A stretch of DNA of 64,000 nucleotides from JAWXCE01 sp033764775 (GCA_033764775.1 JANRIQ010000027.1:186001-250000); one strand, 5' to 3'; positions 41,243 through 50,179 are shown, counted from the first letter of the stretch. Translations and numbers: made by a program. The notes: generated from the letters alone by a model not told the origin.

Positions 41243-42004
41243 ATGCGGCGCGCGCTCATCGGCGACCACCCGGCGATCATGTCGCTGCTGAGCGCCACGG
41301 GCGGCTACACGGACGTGATGGATTGGCGGGCCGCTGGCGCTCACGGTCGCAGGCGCTACGACGAACTGGTGCTTGTCGGCCTGCCGCATGGTGACAGCCC
41401 TCACCCGCTCAACCATATGGCGGCCATGCGCGGTTACGCCGCCCGGCGCGTGACGCTCGTCTCCAGCCTGGACGTGTACCCCAATCCCAGCCTGCCGCTG
41501 GATGAAGACGCCGCGCTGGACGCCTGGCCGAACACGTCTGGCGGGCGCGCGCACATCGCGCTCGAGCGCTGGGCGTTCGCCTCGTTCGATGCGGTGTTCG
41601 TGGTGCGCGTTCCAACCCTATACGGCCCCGGCGCTCCGGGCGAGATGGATGCGCTGATGCGCGGCCATACGGGCGCCGTCAATCCGGCGGCGGTGCGCCA
41701 GTGGTATCCCGCCTCCCGTCTCCAGACCGACCTCGTCATCGCCCGGCACAAGCGCTTTCCCATCGTCAATCTGGCGACGGAGCCGCTTTCGACCGCACGC
41801 ATCGCCGCTCGGCTTTTCCCCGGCCGCGCCTGTGGGCCGCCCGCGGCGCCCGCGCCATACTCCCGGCTCATAACGAAGCACGCAGGGCATTTCGGCGGGC
41901 GTTGCGGCTACATCATGCGCGCGGAGGATGTGCTCGCCGACATGGCCGCGCTCGCCCAGGCGCTCGACGCGCTGAAGCCGGGACGGATCGCCGCCCCCGC
42001 CTGA
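41243..42004 (+). CDS. Atypical NAD-dependent epimerase/dehydratase-like protein
   Basis: A 253-residue protein resembling extended short-chain dehydrogenases in its central part: RVTLVSSLDVYPNPS matches the strand-4 SSxxVY active-site region, and VFVVRVPTLYGPGAPG matches the RxPxxYGPG motif. The usual N-terminal Gly-rich GxxGxxG nucleotide motif is replaced by RRALIGDHPAIMSLLSATG. The catalytic YxxxK is absent or altered (GGRAHIALERW). It may therefore be a non-catalytic or divergent relative. The ATG at 41243 has an AGAGGA ribosome-binding site. It is followed after 68 bp by a sulfotransferase, suggesting surface-glycan or metabolite modification. Confidence 0.65.
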   Translation: MRRALIGDHPAIMSLLSATGGYTDVMDWRAAGAHGRRRYDELVLVGLPHGDSPHPLNHMAAMRGYAARRVTLVSSLDVYPNPSLPLDEDAALDAWPNTSGGRAHIALERWAFASFDAVFVVRVPTLYGPGAPGEMDALMRGHTGAVNPAAVRQWYPASRLQTDLVIARHKRFPIVNLATEPLSTARIAARLFPGRACGPPAAPAPYSRLITKHAGHFGGRCGYIMRAEDVLADMAALAQALDALKPGRIAAPA

Positions 42005-42072
42005 AACAGGGCGTTGCCGCGAGCGACGGAGCGCTGATACAAGCGCAGGACACAAACCTTCGTGCGCGCCTC

Positions 42073-42873
42073 ATGCAGAAAATCCACAAAACCACCCTTG
42101 GCAAGCTCGGCTTCATCGCGCGCGGCGCAACCGGCCCGTGGCGCGCCATGCCGGACTTTCTCATCATCGGCGCGCAGAAGGCGGCGACGACATCGCTGTT
42201 TCGCTACATTCTGCAGCATCCGGACGTGGCCCCGCCCTATCGCAAGGAAATTCACTATTTTGCGCACAAGTACGCCGAAGGGCTGAACTGGTATCGGGCG
42301 CATTTCCCGCTCAAGGTCGCGAAGGGACGGCGCGTCACGGGTGAGGCGAGCACGTCCTATCTGTTCACGCCGGGCGTCGCCGAACGCGTGAAGGCCGAGG
42401 CGCCTGACGTCCGTCTCATCGTGATTTTGCGCGATCCCGTGGCCCGGGCGCTGTCGCAGCATCAGCACAACGTGCACAATGGACATTACAGCATGACCTT
42501 CGCGGAGGCGATCCAGCGCGAGGCGGCGCACGATTGGGCGGCGGAGACGAACGCGGCGAAAATCCGCCGGGAGAGATTGGCCGCGCGCGGCTTTTATGTG
42601 GAGCAGATCGAGCGTTGGCTTGCGCATTTCCCGCGCGAGCGGTTCGCGTTCGTCAAATACGAGCGGTTCATCGCCGATCCCAACGCGGAACTGGCGCGCA
42701 TCTTCGGCTTTCTCGGCCTCGCGCCGTTCCAGGCGGATGCGTCGCGGCGCTACAAGTCGCGGGGCGCGCGCGAGACCATCGACGCGGAGACGGCGGCCTA
42801 TCTGCGCGCCCGCTTCGCTGAGGCGAACGCGCGGCTGCCTGCGCTGATCGGCCCGGAGTTCGCGTGGGAGTGA
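42073..42873 (+). CDS. Sulfotransferase
   Basis: A 266-residue PAPS-dependent sulfotransferase of the heparan-sulfate/NodH-like group. The 5'-phosphosulfate loop is FLIIGAQKAATTSLFRYI near residue 27. The 3'-phosphate motif is LIVILRDPVARALSQHQHNVHNGHYSMTFAEAI. FAFVKYERFIADPNAELARIFGFLGL is also typical. There is no signal peptide, so it acts in the cytoplasm. The start at 42073 has a weak ribosome-binding site, and an internal ATG at MPDFL would still keep the PAPS loop. The acceptor could be a glycan or lipid; the adjacent epimerase-like gene is the only local hint. Confidence 0.88.
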   Translation: MQKIHKTTLGKLGFIARGATGPWRAMPDFLIIGAQKAATTSLFRYILQHPDVAPPYRKEIHYFAHKYAEGLNWYRAHFPLKVAKGRRVTGEASTSYLFTPGVAERVKAEAPDVRLIVILRDPVARALSQHQHNVHNGHYSMTFAEAIQREAAHDWAAETNAAKIRRERLAARGFYVEQIERWLAHFPRERFAFVKYERFIADPNAELARIFGFLGLAPFQADASRRYKSRGARETIDAETAAYLRARFAEANARLPALIGPEFAWE

Positions 42874-42889
42874 GGCTGCGAGCAAGACG

Positions 42890-42966
42890 TGGCGGACCCA
42901 AGAGGATTCGAACCTCTGACCTCTGCCTTCGGAGGGCAGCGCTCTATCCAGCTGAGCTATGGGTCC
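42890..42966 (-). tRNA. tRNA-Arg (CCG)
   Basis: On the minus strand a 77-nt cloverleaf folds with acceptor GGACCCA/TGGGTCC, D arm AGCTCAGCTGGATAGAGC, and anticodon stem TGCC/GGCA around loop CTCCGAA (anticodon CCG). The T arm is AGAGGTTCGAATCCTCT. The CCA end is encoded. Confidence 0.96.
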
Positions 42967-43030
42967 TGCGCGCGCCGACCATAACGCATGCCGCCGGAGA
43001 CTGCAAACCGCAAGCTGGCGCTTGCGGCCG

Positions 43031-44032
43031 CTAAAAGCCTTCCAGCACGATCTTGCCCATTGCGCCGCCGCTTTCGATGAGCGCGTGTGCGCGCTTCAGG
43101 TTTTCAGCGTTGATGCGTCCGTAATGCTCGCCGAACGTGGTTTTGAGCACGCCGCTTTCGACCAACCGCGCGACCTCATCCAGCAGGTTATGCTGCTCGA
43201 TCATGTCCGGCGTTGTGAACAGCGACCGGGTGAACATGAACTCCCAGTGCACGCTGACCGACTTGCGCTTGAACGGCGTCACGTCGAGCGAGGGCATGTC
43301 GTCGATGACGCAGATTTTTCCTTGCGGTGCGATGATCTCCGGGAATGCGGGCCAATGCGCGGGCGTTTGCGTCAGCGCGGCGATGAGGTTCACCTCGCCA
43401 AGCCCAACGGAAGCGAGTTGCGGCGCCATCGGCTGCGCGTGGTTGATGACATGATGCGCGCCGAGATCGCGGCACCATTCCGCAGTTTCCGACCGCGACG
43501 CCGTGGCGATGACGGTCAGCTTTGTGAGCTGGCGCGCGAGCTGTATGAGGATGGAGCCAACGCCGCCCGCGCCGCCGATGATGAGCAGGCTCTGGCCGTC
43601 GCCGCCGTCGCGGGGGACGCCGAGCCGGTCGAACAGCAGCTCCCAGGCCGTGATCGCGGTAAGCGGCAGGGCGGCGGCCTCGGCGAAGGACAGGTTCGCT
43701 GGTTTGCGCCCCACAATGCGCTCATCCACGACATGCATTTCGCTGTTCGCGCCGGGGCGGTTGATCGCGCCCGCATAGAACACCTCGTCGCCGGGCTTGA
43801 ACAGCGACGCCTCGGCGCCGGCCGACCTGACAACGCCCGCGGCGTCCCAGCCGAGAATGGCGGGTTCGCCCTGCGCGCGCATCCGCATCTTGGCGTCCAC
43901 CGGGTTGACCGATACGGCCTTCACCTCGACGAGCAGATCGCGCGGGCCGGGCTGCGGCTCGGGCGCGTCGAGATCGAGCAGCGACTCGGCGTGCGCGATT
44001 GGTAAACTTTTGTAATATCCAACGGCCTTCAT
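43031..44032 (-). CDS. Zinc-independent quinone oxidoreductase / MDR-family alcohol dehydrogenase
   Basis: A 333-residue medium-chain dehydrogenase/reductase. It begins MKAVGYYKSLP and has EVKAVSVNPVDAKMRM, typical of the zinc-type ADH-like quinone oxidoreductases (ZADH/YhdH-like). The NADPH-binding motif is IIGGAGGVGSILIQLAR. Catalytic zinc cysteines are lacking. It would reduce quinones or enals with NADPH. It is divergent from an HxlR regulator with only 93 bp between start codons, a frequent pairing in which HxlR responds to quinones or electrophiles and controls the reductase. Confidence 0.9.
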   Translation of the reverse strand: MKAVGYYKSLPIAHAESLLDLDAPEPQPGPRDLLVEVKAVSVNPVDAKMRMRAQGEPAILGWDAAGVVRSAGAEASLFKPGDEVFYAGAINRPGANSEMHVVDERIVGRKPANLSFAEAAALPLTAITAWELLFDRLGVPRDGGDGQSLLIIGGAGGVGSILIQLARQLTKLTVIATASRSETAEWCRDLGAHHVINHAQPMAPQLASVGLGEVNLIAALTQTPAHWPAFPEIIAPQGKICVIDDMPSLDVTPFKRKSVSVHWEFMFTRSLFTTPDMIEQHNLLDEVARLVESGVLKTTFGEHYGRINAENLKRAHALIESGGAMGKIVLEGF

Positions 44033-44045
44033 AGGTCTGTCTCCA

Positions 44046-44112
44046 GCAAAAGGTTTTCACGCAAGTCAACATCGGCGACAATGCGCAGGCGCGGAATACG
44101 CCAATCTTTTGC
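44046..44112. promoter_or_regulatory. Mirror-image GCAAAAG sites between the oxidoreductase and hxlR genes
   Basis: GCAAAAG (44046-44052) and its inverted copy CTTTTGC (44106-44112) each lie 13 bp from the adjacent start codon. The match extends to GCAAAAG(G/A)TT. The symmetry makes them candidate HxlR binding sites overlapping both promoters. Confidence 0.4.
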
Positions 44113-44125
44113 ACCAGGTACACTT

Positions 44126-44536
44126 ATGGATACCGTCATCCCGCTCAACAAGAAGCTCAACCGCCGCTACGACACAGCGCCCGGCTGCCCGATGGAGGCG
44201 ACGCTCGACCTGATCGGCGGCAAGTGGAAGGGCGTGATCATCTATCATCTGCAGGACGGCCCGCTGCGCTTCAATGAGCTGCGCAGGCGGTTGAACAAGA
44301 TCACGCACCGCATGCTGACCAAGCAGCTCCGCGAGCTTGAGGACGCAGGGCTTGTCGCCCGCACGGTCTATGCGCAAGTGCCGCCGCGCGTAGATTACGC
44401 GCTTACGCCCGTCGGCGCGAGCCTGTCGCCGGTCGTTGACACGCTTTACACATGGGGCGCGCGATGGCTGCAGCAGCGCGAACAAAACCGGCATACGGCG
44501 AAATCACCGCGCAAAACCGAAGCGCTGACGATTTAG
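44126..44536 (+). CDS. HxlR-family transcriptional regulator
   Basis: A 136-residue winged-helix regulator. The HxlR signature is CPMEATLDLIGGKWKGVIIYHLQDGPLRFNELRRRLNKITHRMLTKQLRELEDAGLVARTVYAQVPPRVDYALTPVGASL. The Cys in GCPMEATLDLIGGKW is the position used for redox or electrophile sensing in relatives such as YodB/HypR. The ATG at 44126 begins the short N-terminal extension. It is divergent from the quinone oxidoreductase gene, its likely target. The C-terminal tail (KSPRKTEALTI) is not conserved in the family. Confidence 0.93.
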   Translation: MDTVIPLNKKLNRRYDTAPGCPMEATLDLIGGKWKGVIIYHLQDGPLRFNELRRRLNKITHRMLTKQLRELEDAGLVARTVYAQVPPRVDYALTPVGASLSPVVDTLYTWGARWLQQREQNRHTAKSPRKTEALTI

Positions 44537-44576
44537 ACCCGTCGCCAAGCTGCGGCGTTCGCGCTAAACAGAGGCG

Positions 44577-47498
44577 ATGACACAGCACGCCTCCCCCATC
44601 GGCCCCGGCAGCCGCGTTTACCTCATCGACGGCTCGACCTACATCTACCGCGCCTATTTCGCCATGTTCAAAGCGAGCCAGGCGCGCGGCCGCGCCTTCA
44701 CCCGCTCGGACGGCACGCCGGTCGGCGCCGTCATGACGTTCTGCAACATGCTCTGGAAGGTGCTGCGCGACGGGGTGGACGGCGGCAAGCCGACGCACGT
44801 CGCCGTGATTTTCGACCCGCCGGGCGACACCTTCCGCAGCGCGATCTACACCGACTATAAAGCCAACCGCGAGGCGCCGCCGGACGAGCTGATCCCGCAG
44901 TTCCCGCTCGTGCGCGACGCGGTGCGCGCCTTTGGCCTCACCCCGCTCGAGCAGGCGGGCTACGAGGCGGACGACCTCATTGCGACCTACGCCTGCGAGG
45001 CGGCGGCGGCGGGCGCGGAGGTGATGATCATCTCCGGCGACAAGGACCTGATGCAACTCATCTCGCCTGCCATCCGCATGTACGACCCGATGCCCGGCAA
45101 CGAGCGGCGCATCGGCGAGGCGGAGGTGCGCGAGAAGTTCGGCGTCGGCCCGGACAAGGTGGTGGACGTGCAGGCGCTCGCGGGCGACCCGACCGATAAC
45201 GTGCCGGGCGTGCCGGGCATCGGCGTGAAGACGGCGGCGCAGCTCATCCAGGAATATGGCGACCTGGACACGCTGCTCGCCAACGCCGCCAGCATCAAGC
45301 AGAACGCCCGGCGAGAGCGGCTGATCGAGTTCGCCGATCAGGCGCGCATCAGCCGCGACCTGGTGCGGCTGAAGACGGACACGCCCATCGAGACGCCGCT
45401 CGCCGCCACCGGCGTTGCGCCCATCGAACCGGCGCCGCTCATCGCCTTCCTGCGCGCCATGGAGTTCAAAACGCTGACCCAGCGCATCGCCGACGCGCTC
45501 GGCGTGACGCTGCAGGACGCAGCCGTGTCGCCGTCGCCGTCGCCCGCGCCGCCGCCCACGAAGACCGAACCGGGCGGCCCGAGCGGCCCCGCGCTGCTCG
45601 CCGCCGAACGCCTCGCCGCCATGCGCGCCGCGCCCTTCGACCGCGCCGCGTATCAGACGGTGACCGACCTCGGGCGGCTACAGGAGTGGATCACGGCGGC
45701 GACGGAGCAGGGCTGGGCGGCGTTCGACGTGGAGACGAACTCGCTGTATCCGACCGAGGCCGACCTCGTCGGCGTGTCGCTCGCGCTGCAACCGGGCCTC
45801 GCCTGCTACATACCGCTGGCGCACCGGGCGAGCGCCGGGCTCGATCTCGACGGCGGCGCCATCGCGCAAATTCCCTTCGCCGACGCGCTCGGCGCGCTCA
45901 AACCCCTGCTCGAAGACCCGAGCGTCATGAAGATCGCGCACAACGGCAAATATGACTGCGTGGTGCTGGGCCGGTATGGCGTGCGCGTCGCGCCGCTCGA
46001 CGACACCATGCTCATGTCCTACGCGCTCGACAGCGGCAAGGGCGGCCACGGCATGGACGAACTGTCCGAGCGGCATTTCGGGCATAAGCCGATCGCCTAC
46101 AAAGAGGTGTGCGGCTCCGGCAAGTCGCAGATCACCTTCGACCTCGCGCCCGTGCCGCGCGCGACCGAATACGCGGCGGAGGACGCCGACGTGACGCTGC
46201 GATTGTGGCATGCGCTGAAACCGCGCCTCGCCGCCGAGGGCGTCGCCACGGTCTATGAACGGCTGGAGCGGCCGCTCGTCTGCATTCTCGGCGACATGGA
46301 GGCGGCGGGCGTGAAGGTTGACCGGCAGGTGCTCTCGCGCCTTTCGGGCCAGTTCGCGCAGTCGCTCGGCGCGATAGAAGCGGAGATTTACGCGCTGGCG
46401 GGCGAGACGTTCAACATTGGTTCGCCGAAGCAGATGGCGGATTTGCTGTTCGGCAAGCTTGGCTATCCGGGCGCCTCCAAGACCGCCACAGGCGCGTGGA
46501 GCACCGGCGCGCGCATCCTGGAAGACCTGGTCGCCAGCGAGGAGCTGACTGAAGACCAGCGCCGCCTGCCCGCCAAGCTGCTCGAATGGCGCCAGCTTTC
46601 GAAGCTGAAAAGCACATACACCGACACGCTGCCTGACCACATCAACAAGGAAACCGGCCGCATTCACACCTGCTACTCGCTCGCGGCGACCTCCACCGGC
46701 CGGTTGTCCTCGAACGAGCCGAACCTGCAGAACATCCCCATCCGCACCGCGCAGGGGCGACAGATCCGCTCCGCCTTCATCGCGGAAGACGGGCACAAGC
46801 TTATCTCGGCGGACTACAGCCAGATTGAGTTGCGCGTGCTCGCCCACATCGCCGACATTCCGGCGCTCAAGCGCGCCTTCGCGGACGGGCTGGACATCCA
46901 CGCCATGACCGCGTCCGAAATGTTCGGCGTGCCGGTCGAAGGCATGCCCGGCGAGGTGCGCCGCCGCGCCAAGGCGATCAACTTCGGCATCATCTATGGC
47001 ATCTCGTCGTTCGGCCTGGCGCAGCAGCTCGGCATCGGGCGCGCCGAGGCGGGCGACTACATCGCCAAATACTTCGAGCGCTTCCCCGGCATCCGCGACT
47101 ACATGGAGGCGACGAAGAAAGCGGCGCGCGCCGACGGCTACGTGAAGACGATCTTTGGCCGCAAGATGCATTTCCCCGAGATCAACTCGTCAAACCGGGC
47201 GATGAAGGCGTTCTTCGAGCGCGCGGCGATCAACGCGCCCATCCAGGGGTCGGCGGCCGACATCATCCGCCGCGCCATGATCCGTATGCCGGAAGCGCTG
47301 GCGAGGGCGGGCGTGCGCGCGCGGATGCTGCTGCAGGTGCACGACGAACTGATTTTCGAGGCTGCCGACGCAGAAGTGGACGCGACCATCGCCGCCGCCG
47401 TGCGCACCATGGAGCGCTCCGCCGAGCCCGCCGCCGCGCTCACCGTGCCGATCAAGGTTGACGCACGCGCCGCCCTCAACTGGGACGAAGCGCACTAG
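44577..47498 (+). CDS. polA: DNA polymerase I
   Basis: A 973-residue replicative/repair polymerase with all three domains. The N-terminal 5' nuclease (about 1-300) has YLIDGSTYIYRAYFA and GYEADDLIATYA. The 3'-5' exonuclease is intact: AFDVETNSLYP (Asp, Glu), IAHNGKYD, and YAAEDADVTLRL. The polymerase domain carries motif A LISADYSQIELRVLAHI, motif B RRRAKAINFGIIYGISSFGL, and motif C LLQVHDELIFE. A Pro/Ser-rich linker (SPSPSPAPPPTKTEPGGP) sits near residue 320. It overlaps the convergent histidine kinase gene by 4 bp. Confidence 0.97.
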   Translation: MTQHASPIGPGSRVYLIDGSTYIYRAYFAMFKASQARGRAFTRSDGTPVGAVMTFCNMLWKVLRDGVDGGKPTHVAVIFDPPGDTFRSAIYTDYKANREAPPDELIPQFPLVRDAVRAFGLTPLEQAGYEADDLIATYACEAAAAGAEVMIISGDKDLMQLISPAIRMYDPMPGNERRIGEAEVREKFGVGPDKVVDVQALAGDPTDNVPGVPGIGVKTAAQLIQEYGDLDTLLANAASIKQNARRERLIEFADQARISRDLVRLKTDTPIETPLAATGVAPIEPAPLIAFLRAMEFKTLTQRIADALGVTLQDAAVSPSPSPAPPPTKTEPGGPSGPALLAAERLAAMRAAPFDRAAYQTVTDLGRLQEWITAATEQGWAAFDVETNSLYPTEADLVGVSLALQPGLACYIPLAHRASAGLDLDGGAIAQIPFADALGALKPLLEDPSVMKIAHNGKYDCVVLGRYGVRVAPLDDTMLMSYALDSGKGGHGMDELSERHFGHKPIAYKEVCGSGKSQITFDLAPVPRATEYAAEDADVTLRLWHALKPRLAAEGVATVYERLERPLVCILGDMEAAGVKVDRQVLSRLSGQFAQSLGAIEAEIYALAGETFNIGSPKQMADLLFGKLGYPGASKTATGAWSTGARILEDLVASEELTEDQRRLPAKLLEWRQLSKLKSTYTDTLPDHINKETGRIHTCYSLAATSTGRLSSNEPNLQNIPIRTAQGRQIRSAFIAEDGHKLISADYSQIELRVLAHIADIPALKRAFADGLDIHAMTASEMFGVPVEGMPGEVRRRAKAINFGIIYGISSFGLAQQLGIGRAEAGDYIAKYFERFPGIRDYMEATKKAARADGYVKTIFGRKMHFPEINSSNRAMKAFFERAAINAPIQGSAADIIRRAMIRMPEALARAGVRARMLLQVHDELIFEAADAEVDATIAAAVRTMERSAEPAAALTVPIKVDARAALNWDEAH

Positions 47499-48865
47499 CG
47501 CGTGGCCCCATCCGGCGCAAAGGCGGGCAAACTCACGCTGACGCGGCCGCCGCCGCGCTCGTTCGCACCCACGGCGACGCGCCCGCCATGCATCAGCACG
47601 ATGCTCTTGACGATGGCGAGGCCCAGCCCCGCGCCGCCCGTGTCGCGGCTGCGGGAGTTCTCCAGCCGCACGAACGGCTCGAACACGGCCTCGCGATGCT
47701 CCTCGGGTATGCCGGGCCCGCGATCGTCGACGGTCACCGACACCCAGTCGCCCTGCCCGGCCACGGCGACCCGGGCCTCGTGGCCGTAGCGCACGGCGTT
47801 GTCGATGAGGTTGTTGAATAGGCGTTTGAGCGCCAGCCGGCCGCCCAGCACGAAAGCTGGAGCGCCCGCTCTGCGCGCTGCGAACGACACCGGCTCGCCA
47901 CGCGCGGCGCGGTCGTCCGTCTCCTCGCGCAGAAGCTCGGCCACGTCGATCAACTCCTCGTAAGGGCCGACCTGCTCCTTGCCGTGAAGCGCCAGGACCG
48001 CGTCGTCAATGAGGTTCATGATGCTGTCGATGTCGGCGATGGCGCGGCCGCGCTCGCTTTCGTCGGGAATGTGCTCGATGCGCAGGCGCAGCCGGGTGGC
48101 GAAGGTTTTCAGGTCGTGCGACACGCCGCTGACCAGCGCCACGCGCGCCTTGATGAGAACCGACAGACGCTCCTGCATCCGGTTGAAGGCGCGCACCAGG
48201 CTGCGGATTTCGGGCGCGCCGCGGGGCCGGTCGGGCAGCGGCGTGAAGCCGTTGTCGATGTCGAGACGGTCGGCGGCGGCGGCCAGATCGCGCAGCGGCT
48301 TCGCCTCGCCGCGCACGGACAGGAAGACCAGGATCGCGATGAGAAAGCCGAACAGGCTCGCCCAAAACCCTGGCGGAAAGCCGAACACCTTGATGCTGAG
48401 CACCCCGGTGGTGGCGATATCCAGGGTCTCGCCGGTCTTCAGGTTCACGAGAATGCGCGCCGAGGACGGATAGATGAGCACGCCGCGCTTAGGCGCGCCT
48501 TCGCCGGGCTGGATCAGGACGGTGACGCGTCTGTCGGAGACCGCGCCGAGATAGGCGCGAAGCGCAGCCTCAACCATCGGCGACGGCTTCCATGTCTCGG
48601 GTTCAAGCGGCGGCCCGCCTTGCGTAAGGCGCACCGACAACTCCGTGCTGTTGACCGCGCGCAGCAACAGATCGCGATCCGCCGCCGGCGCCGTCTCGAA
48701 CAACTCCACAAGCGCCGCGATCTGATCGGGGAGCGGCAAGGTCATGGACTGCTTCGTGTTGCGGCTGCGCTCGGTGAAGTAGAACATCATCGCGATGATT
48801 TGCAGCGCGAGCAGGCTGATGATGAAGATCGCCATGAGCCGGGCGGTGAAGCCGAAGCGGATCAT
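47495..48865 (-). CDS. Sensor histidine kinase, EnvZ-like
   Basis: A 456-residue membrane kinase. Transmembrane helix 1 is about residues 8-30, followed by a periplasmic domain of about 130 residues and helix 2 about 164-184. HAMP, HisKA and HATPase_c domains follow. The phospho-accepting His is His250 in SGVSHDLKTFATRLRLR. The Pro that usually follows the Thr is replaced by Phe. ATP-binding boxes are NNLIDNAVRYG, DDRGPGIP and GGAGLGLAIVKSI. It is translated from an ATGA overlap with the upstream response regulator gene, so the two form a cognate pair. The signal is unknown; EnvZ relatives respond to envelope or osmotic conditions. Confidence 0.93.
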   Translation of the reverse strand: MIRFGFTARLMAIFIISLLALQIIAMMFYFTERSRNTKQSMTLPLPDQIAALVELFETAPAADRDLLLRAVNSTELSVRLTQGGPPLEPETWKPSPMVEAALRAYLGAVSDRRVTVLIQPGEGAPKRGVLIYPSSARILVNLKTGETLDIATTGVLSIKVFGFPPGFWASLFGFLIAILVFLSVRGEAKPLRDLAAAADRLDIDNGFTPLPDRPRGAPEIRSLVRAFNRMQERLSVLIKARVALVSGVSHDLKTFATRLRLRIEHIPDESERGRAIADIDSIMNLIDDAVLALHGKEQVGPYEELIDVAELLREETDDRAARGEPVSFAARRAGAPAFVLGGRLALKRLFNNLIDNAVRYGHEARVAVAGQGDWVSVTVDDRGPGIPEEHREAVFEPFVRLENSRSRDTGGAGLGLAIVKSIVLMHGGRVAVGANERGGGRVSVSLPAFAPDGATR

Positions 48866-49578
48866 GGATTGGCGGGCGTGACGGCGGGCACGAACAGATA
48901 GCCGTTGTTGCGCACGGTTGTGATGATGGGTTGGGCCGCGCCGGTCTCAAGTTTGCGTCGCAGCCGCGAGATGGTCATGTCGATGGTGCGGTCGAACGGG
49001 TCGGCCATGCGTCCGCGCGTCCAGTCGAGAAGCTGATCGCGGGAGAGCACGCGGCGCGGCCGCAGCACGAAGCAGGCGAGCAGATCGAACTCCGCGCTCG
49101 TCAGGTGAACGCGCGCGCCAGACGCGCCCATGAGCGAGCGTTCGTCCAGGTCGATCGTGAAATCGGCGAACGCGTAGCGGCGGCTGGGCGCGCTCCCGCC
49201 TGGCTGAGCCTGCGAGCGCCGCAGAATCGCTTTCACGCGGGCGAGCAATTCGCGCGGATGGAACGGCTTACCCAAATAGTCGTCCGCGCCCATTTCAAGG
49301 CCGATGACGCGGTCGATGTCGTCGGCTTTGGCGGTCAGCATGAGGATCGGCGTCGCGCTCGTCGCCCGCAGCCGGCGGCATATGGACAGCCCGTCCTCGC
49401 CGGGCAGCATGAGATCGAGGATCAACAGATCGGGGACGCTGCGCGCCATGGCGCTTGTCATCGCCGCGCCGTCGGTCACCACTTGCACGGCGTAGTTCTC
49501 CGCCTCCAGCAGCGCTTTCACGAGGCGGCTGATTTCGGCGTCGTCCTCTACGAGCAGAATTGATGAGCCGGCGTTCAT
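48862..49578 (-). CDS. OmpR-family response regulator
   Basis: A 238-residue response regulator. The receiver has ILLVEDDAEISRL, phospho-acceptor Asp55 in LLILDLMLPGEDGLSICRRLR, and the conserved Lys in YLGKPFHPRELLARVKAILRR. This block is strikingly close to E. coli OmpR. The C-terminal winged helix includes LTSAEFDLLACFVLRPRRVLSRDQLLDWTRGR and DRTIDMTISRLRRKLE. It is the first gene of the two-component operon. Direct repeats with 10-bp spacing lie immediately upstream in the divergent region and are probably its own binding sites. Confidence 0.95.
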   Translation of the reverse strand: MNAGSSILLVEDDAEISRLVKALLEAENYAVQVVTDGAAMTSAMARSVPDLLILDLMLPGEDGLSICRRLRATSATPILMLTAKADDIDRVIGLEMGADDYLGKPFHPRELLARVKAILRRSQAQPGGSAPSRRYAFADFTIDLDERSLMGASGARVHLTSAEFDLLACFVLRPRRVLSRDQLLDWTRGRMADPFDRTIDMTISRLRRKLETGAAQPIITTVRNNGYLFVPAVTPANP

Positions 49579-49627
49579 GGCGCGACGTTAACGCCCGGGC
49601 GCGCCGCACGCAAAACAATTCTGTGGA

Positions 49628-49671
49628 GTTACAAAACGTTACATGCGGACACAAACGTTAGAAAACGTTAC
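49628..49671. promoter_or_regulatory. Two pairs of 10-bp-spaced GTTAC direct repeats (probable OmpR-type sites)
   Basis: GTTAC starts at 49628 and 49638, then GTTAG at 49657 and GTTAC at 49667. Both pairs have exactly 10-bp spacing, the arrangement bound by dimers of OmpR/PhoB-family regulators. The block lies between the divergent response regulator gene (start 49578) and the exported repeat protein (start 49747). The first pair, with TTAC-N6-TTACAT, resembles classical OmpR half-sites. Confidence 0.6.
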
Positions 49672-49746
49672 TTCGTTTCGATACTGCGGTGACTTGGCCG
49701 CGGCATGGTCCTCCCGTTCAAGGCCAAACCCAAACGGAGATCGACC

Positions 49747-50100
49747 ATGCAGAAACCTTTCCGCGCTCTCGTCGCGGTTCTCGCTCTGACGACCGCTTTC
49801 GTCTCGGCCGCTGAGGCTTTCGAACGCCGCGGAAGCGTCACCGGCCCTCGCGGCAACACGTTTTCCTCCGAAGGCTCCGTGACCCGCAACGGCGCCGGCG
49901 GATATGACTATAACCGCTCCGTCACGGGCCCGGGCGGCAACACGTGGAGCAATTCCGGCTCAGTCACGCGCGACGGCGAAGGCGGCTTCAGCCGCGAAGG
50001 CCAGCGCTCCAACCCGTATGGCGGCGGCGCGACCTATGGCGGCTCCGGCCAGTGCTCGGGCGGCGTGTGCACATACAGCGGCAGCCGTTCGCGGTACTAG
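49747..50100 (+). CDS. Small exported Gly/Ser-rich repeat protein
   Basis: A 117-residue protein with a clear signal peptide (ALVAVLALTTAFVSAAEA). The mature part contains two imperfect copies of a roughly 29-residue unit: GSVTGPRGNTFSSEGSVTRNG...GYDYNR and SVTGPGGNTWSNSGSVTRDG...GFSRE. The tail is Gly/Ser/Tyr-rich with two cysteines (SGQCSGGVCTYSG), which may form a disulfide. I know no function for it. The ATG at 49747 has a GGAG ribosome-binding site. It is divergent from the OmpR-like regulator and behind its candidate binding sites, so it is a probable target of the two-component system. A fibrous or surface-associated role is possible. Confidence 0.75.
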   Translation: MQKPFRALVAVLALTTAFVSAAEAFERRGSVTGPRGNTFSSEGSVTRNGAGGYDYNRSVTGPGGNTWSNSGSVTRDGEGGFSREGQRSNPYGGGATYGGSGQCSGGVCTYSGSRSRY

Positions 50101-50179
50101 GGCGGCCACACTCGGCGCCGCACATCCCAAACCCGGTGCGGCGCCGGATCATTTCCGTCCAATTTTTATGGAGATTACC

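Noticed and set aside
45678..47171. Open frame of about 497 codons antisense to polA
   Set aside because: It is the mirror frame of conserved PolA domains and lacks any domain of its own.
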